DNA of 49,999 nt, taken from NCBI GenBank assembly GCA_903870815.1, contig CAIQEI010000093.1:1-49999 (forward strand). The letters are read 5' to 3'. Position 1 is the first letter of the stretch. Each line of letters opens with the position of its first letter. This document shows, one piece after another, positions 9,060 through 17,242 of the stretch. The DNA is from an uncultured Verrucomicrobia subdivision 3 bacterium (GTDB lineage: Bacteria > Verrucomicrobiota > Verrucomicrobiia > Limisphaerales > UBA11358). A program made the position numbers and the translations under genes. The notes under the pieces are model-generated. The model was not told the origin of the DNA. It worked only from the letters and a program-made list of their open reading frames with translations, and made no database searches.

Positions 9060-11859
9060 CCACGATCAAATTCACCATCTTCTTCGGCACGATGATGACT
9101 TTCTTGATCGTCTTGCCGGCGAGAAATGGTTGCGCTTTTTCCGATGCCTTCGCCAATACCTCTATCGTCGCGTTGTCGGCATCCACGGCAACTTTGATGA
9201 CATCGCGGAACTTGCCGTTCACTTGCACTGGAATTTCAATCTCGCTCTCGAACAGCAATGACGGGTCAAACTTCGGCCAGGGCGCGTAGGGCAGCGACGG
9301 TGCCATTTGACCAAAGGTGGAATGCAGCCGCGCCCACAATTCTTCAGCAAGGTGCGGGGCGAACGGCGCAAGCAATTGCAGAAACGGCTTCAGCACAGAC
9401 AACGGCTTCGACTGCCAGGTCATTGCCTCGTTCACAAAAACCATCATCGCGGAAATCGCCGTGTTGAAGCGCAGGCCGTCCAAATCCTCGGTGACTTTCT
9501 TGATGCAAGCGTGCAGCGCCTTGAGCTGCGCGGGGGTGGCGTCCATGTCGGCGATGCCGCCGTCCAACAAGATCAGGTCCAGCAATTCCGCAGCCGCACT
9601 GGTAAAAGCGTGGTCCTCGGCTGATTCACTTCTGCGGCTGCCAAGGTCGCTGGTCGTTTCCGCCTGCTCAAACGCGGTTTCCGATTTCTCATCCACGAAC
9701 AAGCGCCACACGCGGCCGAGGAAACGATAGACGCCCTCAACGCCCCGGGTGTTCCACGGCTTGGTGTCCTGGAGCGGACCCATGAACATTTCGTACAGCC
9801 GGAAGGCGTCCGCGCCGTATTCCGCGAGCACGTCGTCGGGATTCACCACGTTACCGCGCGACTTGGACATTTTCTGCCCGTCCTCGCCGAGAATCAGACC
9901 TTGATTGACGAGTTTGTAAAACGGTTCCGGCGTGGAGACGTGACCGAGATCGAATAACACCTTGTGCCAGAAGCGGGCGTAAAGCAGATGCAACACGGCG
10001 TGTTCCGTGCCGCCGACGTATAAATCCACGCCGGGCGTGGATTTGGGGTCTGGGGTCCGGGGTCTGGAATCCGGGGACGCCATCCAGTAATTTTCCGCAT
10101 CCTTGCCGACAAACGACTGCGCATTCTTGGCGTCGGTGTAACGGAGGTAATACCAGCACGAGCCAGCCCATTGCGGCATGGTGTTGGTTTCGCGCACGGA
10201 ACCGTCGGGCAAATTTAACCAATCTTTGGCGCGAGCCAAGGGCGGTTCACCGCCCGGCGTGGGCTTGTAATCTTCCAGCGTGGGCGGCAGCAGCGGCAAC
10301 GCGCTTTCCGGCAACGCCTCGTGATACAAATTCCCGGCCGCATCCTTTTTCCAGATGATCGGGAACGGTTCGCCCCAATAGCGCTGACGGCTGAACAGCC
10401 AGTCGCGCAGTTTGTAATTGATGGTTTTCTTGCCAAGATTTTTTTCTTCCAGCCAGAGGGTGATTTTCGTTTTGGCTTCAGGCGTGGGCAAGCCGGTGAT
10501 GAAACCGGAATTCACGGCCGTGCCGTCATCGGTAAAATTCTGCCAATCCGTTTTGGCGTCGTTCGGCTGAACCACTTGGAGAATTGGCAGATTGAATTTC
10601 TTCGCAAACTCGAAGTCGCGCGTGTCATGCGCCGGCACGGCCATGATTGCGCCCGTTCCGTAGCTGGCGAGCACATAGTCGGCGATCCAGATCTGAATCT
10701 TCTCGCCGTTGACGGGATTGATGGCGTACGCACCGGTGAATACGCCGGTTTTTTCCTTCGCGAGTTCGGTGCGTTCCAAATCAGATTTTCCGGCGGCAAA
10801 TCTTTTGTAGTCCTCAACGGCCTGCATCTGTTCCGGCGCAGTGATTTCCGCGACGAGTTTGTGTTCCGGCGAAAGAACCATATAAGTCGCGCCGAACAAC
10901 GTGTCAGGACGCGTGGTGAACACGCGGATTATTTCACCCGAACCGGCAACTAGAAAATCCACCTCCGCGCCTTCGCTGCGGCCGATCCAGTTCCGCTGCA
11001 TTTCCTTGAGGGAATCGCTCCAGTCAATCGTGTCGAGGTCGGCGAGCAATTTCTCGGCGTAGGCGGTGATGCGGAGCATCCATTGGCGCATCGGCTTGCG
11101 GATGACGGGAAAGCCGCCGACTTCGCTCTTGCCATCAATGACTTCCTCGTTCGCCAAAACCGTGCCGAGTTCAGGGCACCAGTTCACCGGCGCTTCGCTG
11201 ACATAGGCGAGGCGCTTGGAATCCACAAAAGCACGGAGGCTTTCGGCGGATTCATTATAGATTTGTGACTTACGATTTTCAATCAGCTCGGAGATCGGCC
11301 GCGCACAGTTTTTCTCCGCGTCAAAATAACTATTATAGAGCTTGAGGAAAATCCACTGGGTCCATTTGAAATACTCCACGTCGGTCGTGGCGAGTTCGCG
11401 CGACCAGTCATAGCTGAAGCCGAGGCTTTTGATCTGGCGCGTGAAGTTGGTGATGTTCGCCTCGGTGGTCACGCGCGGATGCTGGCCGGTCTTGACGGCG
11501 TATTGCTCAGCGGGCAGGCCGAACGAATCCCAGCCCATCGGGTGCAGCACGTTGAAACCGCCGGCGCGCCGGTAGCGGGCCAGAATGTCCGTGGCGGTGT
11601 AACCCTCCGGGTGGCCGACATGCAAGCCCGTGCCGCTCGGATACGGAAACATGTCGAGGATGTAATACTTCGCGGGGGCCTTGCGGCCGGCCACCTTTTC
11701 GCGTGACATTGAATCCGCGCCGTGGCGAATTGCGAACGGATGGCTCGCCGGAATTTCTTCTCCGGGATTGAAGGCGCGGAACGCCTGCTGCGCGTCCCAG
11801 GTTTGCTGCCATTTGGGTTCGATCAGGTGGAACGGATATTGTCGGCGGCTGCTGGCCAT
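9055..11859 (-). CDS. leuS: Leucine--tRNA ligase
   Basis: Charges tRNA-Leu. The HIGH box is HVGH at 80-83, within [21 protein letters not shown]. The editing domain includes the [18 protein letters not shown] segment, and [16 protein letters not shown] is intact. At 934 residues it exceeds the common ~820-880. Some excess lies in poorly conserved inserts: residues ~36-62 before [12 protein letters not shown], ~194-200 (ENRKSQI, from an ATTTGTGACTTACGATTTTC-type repeat) and ~592-608 (a Pro/Asp/Arg-rich stretch from a GGGGTCTGGGGTCCGGGG repeat). The start [21 protein letters not shown] is the usual LeuRS N-terminus. The stop codon lies inside a hairpin repeat. Confidence 0.97.
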   Translation of the reverse strand: MASSRRQYPFHLIEPKWQQTWDAQQAFRAFNPGEEIPASHPFAIRHGADSMSREKVAGRKAPAKYYILDMFPYPSGTGLHVGHPEGYTATDILARYRRAGGFNVLHPMGWDSFGLPAEQYAVKTGQHPRVTTEANITNFTRQIKSLGFSYDWSRELATTDVEYFKWTQWIFLKLYNSYFDAEKNCARPISELIENRKSQIYNESAESLRAFVDSKRLAYVSEAPVNWCPELGTVLANEEVIDGKSEVGGFPVIRKPMRQWMLRITAYAEKLLADLDTIDWSDSLKEMQRNWIGRSEGAEVDFLVAGSGEIIRVFTTRPDTLFGATYMVLSPEHKLVAEITAPEQMQAVEDYKRFAAGKSDLERTELAKEKTGVFTGAYAINPVNGEKIQIWIADYVLASYGTGAIMAVPAHDTRDFEFAKKFNLPILQVVQPNDAKTDWQNFTDDGTAVNSGFITGLPTPEAKTKITLWLEEKNLGKKTINYKLRDWLFSRQRYWGEPFPIIWKKDAAGNLYHEALPESALPLLPPTLEDYKPTPGGEPPLARAKDWLNLPDGSVRETNTMPQWAGSCWYYLRYTDAKNAQSFVGKDAENYWMASPDSRPRTPDPKSTPGVDLYVGGTEHAVLHLLYARFWHKVLFDLGHVSTPEPFYKLVNQGLILGEDGQKMSKSRGNVVNPDDVLAEYGADAFRLYEMFMGPLQDTKPWNTRGVEGVYRFLGRVWRLFVDEKSETAFEQAETTSDLGSRRSESAEDHAFTSAAAELLDLILLDGGIADMDATPAQLKALHACIKKVTEDLDGLRFNTAISAMMVFVNEAMTWQSKPLSVLKPFLQLLAPFAPHLAEELWARLHSTFGQMAPSLPYAPWPKFDPSLLFESEIEIPVQVNGKFRDVIKVAVDADNATIEVLAKASEKAQPFLAGKTIKKVIIVPKKMVNLIVA
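10045..10076. repeat. GGGGTCTGGGGTCCGGGG-type repeat inside leuS
   Basis: Three imperfect GGGGTCTG/GGGGTCCG units followed by GAATCCGGGG. On the minus strand they are read in frame as a Pro/Asp/Arg-rich insert (around residues 595-606, within [16 protein letters not shown]). They sit between ENYWM and VDLYVGG, two blocks that are normally almost adjacent in LeuRS. Confidence 0.75.
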
Positions 11860-11865
11860 AAACGG

Positions 11866-11930
11866 GAAGTCTAAAGTCCAAGGCCTAAAGTCTAAAGTCT
11901 AAACTCGCTGACCTCGGGCTTTGGACTTCC
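11866..11930. repeat. CTAAAGTC tandem/inverted repeat upstream of leuS
   Basis: Several copies of (T)CTAAAGTC followed by GGGCTTTGGACTTCC, so that GGAAGTCTAAAGTCC and the downstream GGCTTTGGACTTCC can pair. It lies just 5' of leuS and may form a hairpin in its leader. No gene is visible here. Confidence 0.65.
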
Positions 11931-11985
11931 GGTCTTCGACTAAATCGGTCCGCAACTTTTAGCCGTTTTCCGGTTTTATACCTGC

Positions 11986-12507
11986 GTGCAGAACGCGAAC
12001 GAGCAATCCGGCCGCCCCCGCTGGCTGAAGATTTTTTTAATTGGCCGGCGGCCCAAAGCCACCTTGATCCGAATCGCGGTGCTGGCAACCGTCTGCTTGG
12101 TCACCTTCAAATTTGTGCTGCTGCCCATCCGCATCGACGGGATTTCCATGCAGCCGACGTTTCACACCGGCCAGATCGAGTGCATCAACCGCCTGGCGTA
12201 TCTCCACCACGAACCGCGGCGCGGCGATATCGTTTCCGTGCGCCTGGCCGGGATGAGCGTCATGTTCATGAAACGCATCATCGGGCTGCCGGGCGAAGCG
12301 GTCGCGTTCCATGGCGGCCGGGCTTTCATCAACGGCCAGCCTCTCGACGAACCTTACGTCAAATACCCCTGCGATTGGGAACATGAGCCGATCCCGTGCG
12401 GGCCGAATCAGTATTACGTCGTCGGCGACAACCGCTCCATGCCGTTTGAATTTCACACCCAGGGCCGGGCCGAACGGGACCGGATTGTGGGCAAATTATT
12501 CTTATGA
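11986..12507 (+). CDS. lepB: Signal peptidase I
   Basis: Membrane serine protease that removes signal peptides from exported proteins. 173 residues. One membrane segment at about 26-47 (LIRIAVLATVCLVTFKFVLLPI) is followed by GISMQPT with the nucleophile Ser54, and MFMKRIIGLPGE with the general base Lys96. The box VVGDNRSM lies near 140. It is a compact, single-anchor form. The first in-frame start is GTG at 11986, giving VQNANEQSGRPRW. Its TGA overlaps the next ATG (ATGA), indicating translational coupling. Verrucomicrobiota often carry several paralogues; this may be one of them. Confidence 0.93.
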   Translation: MQNANEQSGRPRWLKIFLIGRRPKATLIRIAVLATVCLVTFKFVLLPIRIDGISMQPTFHTGQIECINRLAYLHHEPRRGDIVSVRLAGMSVMFMKRIIGLPGEAVAFHGGRAFINGQPLDEPYVKYPCDWEHEPIPCGPNQYYVVGDNRSMPFEFHTQGRAERDRIVGKLFL

Positions 12508-13001
12508 AAATTGTTCTCCGCCTCGTTTGGTTTTGCGCTCTGGCGGCGCTTGGTTTCTGGCTGTGGACCATTTGCTTTCCCAGCGCGGAAAAAGTGATTC
12601 TCCGGAAAGTCGCCAGCCTTGCCGCGACCGCCACCTTCAGATCCGGCGACGGCAACCTCACCCGCGCCGGCAAGGTGCAGAAGCTGACGGCGATGTTCGC
12701 TGCCGACGCGCAAATCATCATCGAGGGCACGGGCCAAGGCACCCGCACCCTGACCGGCCGCGACGAAATCCGGGAGGCAGCCATGGCTGGCTTCGGCAGC
12801 CTGACCTCACTGAAGGTCGAGTTTCTGGATATGACCCTCCGGATCGGCGACGACCGACAGACCGCCGACGTGAGTTGCACCGCGCGGGTGAATAGCGGCG
12901 ACGCCAAGGACAACGGCGTGCAGGAAATGCACTTTCAGTTCAAGAAAATCGACGGCACCTGGCTCATCACCCGCGCGGAAACCGTGAAGACTCTTTCTTA
13001 G
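12504..13001 (+). CDS. NTF2/SnoaL-like protein with N-terminal membrane anchor
   Basis: 165 residues. The N-terminus MKIVLRLVWFCALAALGFWLWTIC is a signal peptide or membrane anchor. The rest resembles the alpha+beta cone fold of DUF4440/SnoaL-like proteins: LTAMFAADAQIIIEGTG with a strand-turn, RTLTGRDEIREAAMAGF, then alternating strands ending FQFKKIDGTWLITRAETV, the typical last strand pair. No catalytic residues can be assigned. It is coupled to lepB by a 4-bp overlap. Function unknown; an extracytoplasmic ligand-binding role is possible. Confidence 0.75.
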   Translation: MKIVLRLVWFCALAALGFWLWTICFPSAEKVILRKVASLAATATFRSGDGNLTRAGKVQKLTAMFAADAQIIIEGTGQGTRTLTGRDEIREAAMAGFGSLTSLKVEFLDMTLRIGDDRQTADVSCTARVNSGDAKDNGVQEMHFQFKKIDGTWLITRAETVKTLS

Positions 13002-13011
13002 CCGCGACCAT

Positions 13012-13761
13012 TTACTCATTTTTTCCCAAAACCAAACGCAGCCCCTCCAGAGTCAAGTCCGGCGCGACCGCGGAGATTTCCGGCAGTTTCGCCGCGATCA
13101 ATTTGGCGTAGCCGCCCGTGGCGACTACCGGGAGCAGCTTAGATTTCATCTCGATTTTCAAAGCGTTGATCAGTTCCCGCACCATGCCTCGATAACCCTG
13201 CACCGCGCCGACCAGCATCGCATGTTCGGTGCTCTTGCCGATGGCGGACTGGATCTCGCGGATTTTGATTTTCGGTAGCAGCGCCGTTTTTTCGTGGAGA
13301 TAATCCGTCATCGCCGCCAACCCCGGCGCGATGATACCGCCGACGTAGTTGCCACGGGCGTCCACCACATCAAAGGTGACGGCCGTGCCGAAATCCACCA
13401 CCACCACCGGCGCGCCAAACTGATGGTGCGCAGCCACGGCATTGGCCAGCCGGTCCGGCCCGATGGAGTGCGGCCTGGGATAATCAATCCCCACGCCGGC
13501 GATGGTTTCGGGCGTAAGCTGCAGCACATTTAGCTTCCACCGCACACGGACGACCTTGCGGACCAGTGGGGTCGCGCGCGGAACCACGCTGCATAAAGCC
13601 GCGCCGGTGATTTTGTTTTTGCCGACAAATTTCACCACCTGCGCTTGCGCCGCTCCGCTCCGCCAGTCGCGCGTAGGGAGGTTCATTTTTTTGGTCACCC
13701 GCCGAGCGTCCCCCAAACCGATGTGCGTGTGCGTGTTGCCGATGTCGAAAAGTAAAATCAT
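13012..13761 (-). CDS. coaX: Type III pantothenate kinase
   Basis: First step of coenzyme A synthesis. 249 residues starting MILLFDIGNTHTHIGLGDAR, with the ASKHA phosphate-1 motif DIGNT (Asp6). Further family motifs are GPDRLANAVAAHH, VVVDFGTAVTFDVVD and GGIIAPGLAAM. The frame is open upstream to 13815, but the first 18 residues are not conserved and the ATG at 13761 gives the normal N-terminus. It converges with the preceding plus-strand gene, with only 10 bp between the stops. Confidence 0.96.
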   Translation of the reverse strand: MILLFDIGNTHTHIGLGDARRVTKKMNLPTRDWRSGAAQAQVVKFVGKNKITGAALCSVVPRATPLVRKVVRVRWKLNVLQLTPETIAGVGIDYPRPHSIGPDRLANAVAAHHQFGAPVVVVDFGTAVTFDVVDARGNYVGGIIAPGLAAMTDYLHEKTALLPKIKIREIQSAIGKSTEHAMLVGAVQGYRGMVRELINALKIEMKSKLLPVVATGGYAKLIAAKLPEISAVAPDLTLEGLRLVLGKNE

Positions 13762-13826
13762 GGGGCAATTCAAAGATAAAAATGCAAAACGGAAAACGGG
13801 GCCGCCTTGCCGCACTTTCGTTTTTT

Positions 13827-13852
13827 CATTTTAAATTTTGCATTTTTCATTT
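13827..13852. repeat. A/T-rich repeat at the 3' end of birA
   Basis: CATTTTAAATTTTGCATTTTTCATTT. On the minus strand it reads AAATGAAAAATGCAAAATTTAAAATG and starts with the TGA stop of birA. It is a low-complexity repeat between birA and coaX, apparently of the ATGCAAAATG type. Confidence 0.6.
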
Positions 13853-14818
13853 CTCTAAAGTGACATCGCCTCCGATGATGCGTTCCAGATGGCCGTGCTC
13901 CGTGCGGACGAGCAGCGCGCCGTCGTCGTCGAGTGATTCCGCGCTACCGCGAATGAGGCGCGACCCCATCTGCACCGAAACATTCCGGCCGATGGTCGCG
14001 CAAGCTGCTTCCCATTCATCCGCCACGGCGGAGAAGTCGCCGCCGCAAATCCGCGTGTAATCCATATCCAGTTCGCGCAACATTTCCGTCGCGAGCTCGG
14101 CACGACAGATTTCCCCGCCCGACTCGAGCTTCAGCGACGTGGCGAGCTTCCGCAATTCGGGTGGAAATATTTCCTGATTCACATCCACGCCGATGCCGAG
14201 GATGACGTGGCGGACGCGGTCCACTTCCGCGCTCATCTCCGTCAGGATGCCCACGACTTTTTTCCCGCCGATGAGCAAATCGTTCGGCCACTTGATATCC
14301 ATCCTGAGGCCGGTGACCGTTTTAACCGCACGGCGGAGCGCCGTGGCCGAAGCGACCGTGAGCTGCGTCGTTTCCTGCGGACTCAATTCCGGCCGCAGGA
14401 GCACCGAAAACCAAAGGCCCTGATGCGTCGGTGACACCCATTTCCGGCCGAGCCGTCCCCTCCCCTTGGTCTGCGATTCGGCAAATACCACGACGCCTTC
14501 CTTCACCCCGTCGCGCGCGAGCTTTTCGATCACGTCGTTGGTGGAAGTAGTTTCCTCAAACACGCGGATATCGCGGCCGATGACCCTGGTTTTGCCAAGC
14601 CGCGCCAGCAAATCATCCGCGTGCAGCGCGTCCGGCGAGCTGACGAGGCGGTAGCCGAAATGCGGCCCGGCCTCAATTTCGTAGCCAGCCTGGCGTAATT
14701 CCTCGATGCGTGCCCAGACCGCCGCGCGGCTGATCGCCAGCTCCTCGGCCAGTTGCGCGCCGGAAACACCTTCGGAATTGGCGCGCAGGGCGGAAAGAAT
14801 TTTGGCGTCAGTCGTCAT
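13847..14818 (-). CDS. birA: Bifunctional biotin--[acetyl-CoA-carboxylase] ligase / biotin repressor
   Basis: Activates biotin to biotinyl-AMP and attaches it to carboxyl carrier proteins. 323 residues. An N-terminal HTH_11 domain at about 5-45 (GAQLAEELAISRAAVWARIEEL) is followed by the ligase core with ETTSTNDV, GRGRLGRKW (119-127, the biotinyl-AMP loop) and KWPNDLLIGGKKVVGIL (176-192). A C-terminal SH3-like domain ends ERIIGGDVTLEK. The HTH suggests it also represses biotin genes. It overlaps nadC by 4 bp (ATGA) in one transcription unit. Confidence 0.95.
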   Translation of the reverse strand: MTTDAKILSALRANSEGVSGAQLAEELAISRAAVWARIEELRQAGYEIEAGPHFGYRLVSSPDALHADDLLARLGKTRVIGRDIRVFEETTSTNDVIEKLARDGVKEGVVVFAESQTKGRGRLGRKWVSPTHQGLWFSVLLRPELSPQETTQLTVASATALRRAVKTVTGLRMDIKWPNDLLIGGKKVVGILTEMSAEVDRVRHVILGIGVDVNQEIFPPELRKLATSLKLESGGEICRAELATEMLRELDMDYTRICGGDFSAVADEWEAACATIGRNVSVQMGSRLIRGSAESLDDDGALLVRTEHGHLERIIGGDVTLEK

Positions 14819-15738
14819 TCAGATTTGTTTTTAAAATCCAGTCCGAGGTCCACCGCGCGGGCGGAATGCGTGATGGCGCCGACGGAAATAAAATCCACGC
14901 CGGTCGCGGCGATGGCGCGGACGGTTTTCAAATTCACGCCGCCGCTGGCTTCGCTTTGGGCCCGGCCCCGGATGATCTTCACCGCCTGCCGCAACTGCGG
15001 CGGCGTCATGTTGTCGAGCAGAATGATGTTTGCGCCAGCAGCGGCGGCCTGCGCGACCTGTTCCAGCGTGTCGGCCTCAACCTCCACTTTCAGCTTCGGA
15101 TACTTCTTCCGCGCCCTCCCAACGGCAGCGGCAATGGCATTCGGTATTTCGTTTTGCAGGGCGACGAGGTGATTGTCCTTGATCAGCACCAGGTCGAACA
15201 AGCCGACGCGATGATTTTTCCCGCCGCCACAAACAACGGCGTACTTTTCGAAGCGCCGCCAGCCGGGCGTGGTCTTGCGCGTGTCGAGAATTTTCGCTTT
15301 CGTCCCGCGCACGGCGTCAACAAACTGCGCCGTGGCCGTGGCAACGCCGGAAAGCCGCTGGACGAAATTCAGCGCCACCCGTTCGGCGCTCAAAATGGCG
15401 CGCGACGAGCCGGAGATTTCCAGCAAAGTGTCGCCAGCCTTTGCGCGCTGGCCGTCCGGGAAGTATTTTTTAATTTTGATCAGCTTCCCGGAAGAACGCG
15501 TTCCACGCGCACCAGCTTTTGGGGACTCGTCCCTCCGATGATATTGTTCCGCGACTTCTCGAAACGCGATTTCCGCAAATTGGATGCCCGCGATGACCAG
15601 GGGTTCGCGGGCGCGCAGGAGGGCGATGGATTGGGCACCGGGCGGAACCGTGGCCAGCGTGGTCACGTCGCCGCCGCCGAGGTCTTCGGCGAGCGCGGCG
15701 CGGACGGCACGGCGGATTTCGGCGGCGGTGAGTTCCAC
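14815..15738 (-). CDS. nadC: Nicotinate-nucleotide pyrophosphorylase (carboxylating)
   Basis: Converts quinolinate and PRPP to nicotinate mononucleotide in NAD synthesis. Core motifs: ALAEDLGGGDVTT, ERVALNFVQRLSGVAT (119-134), LDTRKTTPGWRRFEKYAVVCGGGKNHR and LIKDNH, EVEADTLEQV, LLDNMTP, and SGGVNLKTVRAIAATGVDFISVG. I place the start at GTG 15738 (VELTAAEIRRAV...), which gives 307 residues; the long open frame upstream is not conserved. Residues ~66-88 are an unusual basic insert (HRRDESPKAGARGTRSSG) that overlaps a repeat also found between genes at 29080. The active-site residues are intact. Confidence 0.94.
   Translation of the reverse strand: MELTAAEIRRAVRAALAEDLGGGDVTTLATVPPGAQSIALLRAREPLVIAGIQFAEIAFREVAEQYHRRDESPKAGARGTRSSGKLIKIKKYFPDGQRAKAGDTLLEISGSSRAILSAERVALNFVQRLSGVATATAQFVDAVRGTKAKILDTRKTTPGWRRFEKYAVVCGGGKNHRVGLFDLVLIKDNHLVALQNEIPNAIAAAVGRARKKYPKLKVEVEADTLEQVAQAAAAGANIILLDNMTPPQLRQAVKIIRGRAQSEASGGVNLKTVRAIAATGVDFISVGAITHSARAVDLGLDFKNKSE
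15521..15537. repeat. 17-bp hairpin repeat copy inside nadC
   Basis: GGGGACTCGTCCCTCCG, identical to 29080-29096. It contains the short dyad GGGAC-TC-GTCCC. On the minus strand it is read in frame in nadC (RRDESP). Confidence 0.75.
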
Positions 15739-15785
15739 GCAGACAAGATGACGCCGGCGGAAAAAAGGAAAAGGAAAAAGGCGTG

Positions 15786-16139
15786 TCAGTTGCCCGGCGC
15801 GAGCGCGAGAAACTCGGTCGTCAGCGTGTCGAGGGTTTTGGCGCCGGCGGGTTCCTCGTTTACGACGGCCACCATGATCCAGCCGTCGGGCCGCGTGGCG
15901 GAACGGATTTTCCCGTGGGCAAATACCCAGGTCTGCCACAGCGGCGAAACCCCATCGGCGGCCAGCCGGGTTTTCGCGCCCACAATCTGATGGAGGATTT
16001 GCTCGAGCTTCCCGGAGGGGCAGATGAGTTCGTTGGCGCTCTGACACAGACAGTTGCCGCCGGGTTCGCTGACCCCGCAGCCAATCATCCCCGGCAGCGC
16101 GGAGCGGTCGGCAATCCATTTTGAGGCGAGGTCGTTCAT
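15786..16139 (-). CDS. Small protein, possibly roadblock/LC7-like, partner of the response regulator
   Basis: 117 residues, no signal peptide or membrane segment. It starts MNDLASKWIADRSALPGMIGCGVSEPGGNCLC and ends in strand-like segments (DGWIMVAVVNEEP...TEFLALAPGN). The opening, a helix followed by 'LPGMIGCGVSEPGG', resembles roadblock/LC7 proteins, where the helix precedes G-x-x-G...D-x-x-G; the match is weak. It overlaps the upstream response regulator by 4 bp (ATGA), so the two are translationally coupled and probably work together. Several Cys residues (25, 34, 36, 44 by my count, approximate) are unexplained. Confidence 0.6.
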   Translation of the reverse strand: MNDLASKWIADRSALPGMIGCGVSEPGGNCLCQSANELICPSGKLEQILHQIVGAKTRLAADGVSPLWQTWVFAHGKIRSATRPDGWIMVAVVNEEPAGAKTLDTLTTEFLALAPGN

Positions 16140-17164
16140 GCGTCGCCGAGGGTATGGGAAACCCGCACAAAAACCAGCCGCCCGCCGCGGGCCAGGGCCA
16201 CGGCGCGACCGCCGGGCAGCGCCAGTTCCAACCGTTCAAAATTTCCCAGCGGCAGAATTCCACCCAGCTGGCCGGCTTGATCGACGACGGATTGGAGCCA
16301 GCCGGCCCGGGCCGCCACATCGGCGCATTGCGCCTCGTAAAGCAGTTCGCCCGAACTGAAACAGATCAGCGTTTCCTCCAGGCGCGAGGCCGAGGTGTCG
16401 GCGGGCGCGGAGAGCGTCTGCGGATCCACCTCCAGCCCGGCCGCCGCCCCGTTCGCGGCCATTTCGTCGCGCACCCGGGCGGCTTCCATCAGCAGGAATT
16501 CCCAGGGCCCGCTCAACGTCTGCTTCGGCGGGGCCTCAAACTGCGCCAGCTCAAAGGAGCCACCCGGCAGCGACAGCAGTTTCTGCAACGCCTGTTCGCC
16601 GGTGAGGTCGCCACCGGCGGCGTGGATGAGTTGGCCGTCCTCGATGTAAACCCGGCCGATCACGTGCTGGTTGTATATTTCGAGGATGGAGGAATTGCGG
16701 GCGAGGCATTCCATCTGGATGACATCCGACAGGCCGACGCGGCGCAGCACCCCCTGGAATCCGTCGCGCGACTCCCATTGCAGCAGCTCGCCCAGCATGG
16801 CGAAGACGGACTTCAAGCCGTCGGGGGTGCGCGGTTTTTCGATGAAGAGATCCGCCCCGCTGGCTAGGCTGGCGGTGCGTTTTTCCTCGTCGGCAAAGGC
16901 CGTGAGCATCGCCCGCTTCATTTTCGGGTACCGCCGCTGGAGCATGCCGACGAACTGCACGCCGTCGAGCACCGGCATCTTGATATCCACCACCACCAGA
17001 TCGACCGAAACCTCCTTCAGGATTTCCAGCGCCCGGTCGGTGGTCGGGGCCAGGTGAATCTGCCACGACCCGCCGCTCAAGGTACCAAAGAGGTCGCCGA
17101 CGGTTTTTAGAAAATCGCCGTCGTCGTCCACGAACAGAACCTGATGTTGCGCCTGATTATTCAC
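16136..17164 (-). CDS. Response regulator with receiver and DUF4388-like domains
   Basis: 342 residues. Receiver domain 1-125: acidic pocket DDD (13-15), phospho-acceptor Asp60 in VVVDIKMPVLDG, Thr88 and Lys110 (FIEKP). Residues ~133-235 fit the DUF4388/PATAN fold (GVLRRVGLSDVIQMECLARNSSILEIYNQHVIGRVYIEDGQLIHAAGG...). The C-terminal ~90 residues (LPLGNFERLELALPGGRAVALARGGRLVFVRV) look roadblock-like. There is no DNA-binding domain, so output is probably by protein interaction, as in gliding or motility signalling systems. No histidine kinase lies nearby. It is coupled to the gene at 15786. Confidence 0.85.
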   Translation of the reverse strand: MNNQAQHQVLFVDDDGDFLKTVGDLFGTLSGGSWQIHLAPTTDRALEILKEVSVDLVVVDIKMPVLDGVQFVGMLQRRYPKMKRAMLTAFADEEKRTASLASGADLFIEKPRTPDGLKSVFAMLGELLQWESRDGFQGVLRRVGLSDVIQMECLARNSSILEIYNQHVIGRVYIEDGQLIHAAGGDLTGEQALQKLLSLPGGSFELAQFEAPPKQTLSGPWEFLLMEAARVRDEMAANGAAAGLEVDPQTLSAPADTSASRLEETLICFSSGELLYEAQCADVAARAGWLQSVVDQAGQLGGILPLGNFERLELALPGGRAVALARGGRLVFVRVSHTLGDA

Positions 17165-17242
17165 CTGCTGATGTTAAAATTTTGCACCGGCCAATCTGCC
17201 GCCGGTTCCGGCCAAAGTCAAAAACAAGCGGCACTGGATTTA

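Noticed and set aside
16140-16320. N-terminal extension of nadC (open frame reaching 16320)
   Set aside because: The extra ~190 codons run antisense to no conserved product and across two other genes; the conserved NadC N-terminus begins at the GTG 15738.
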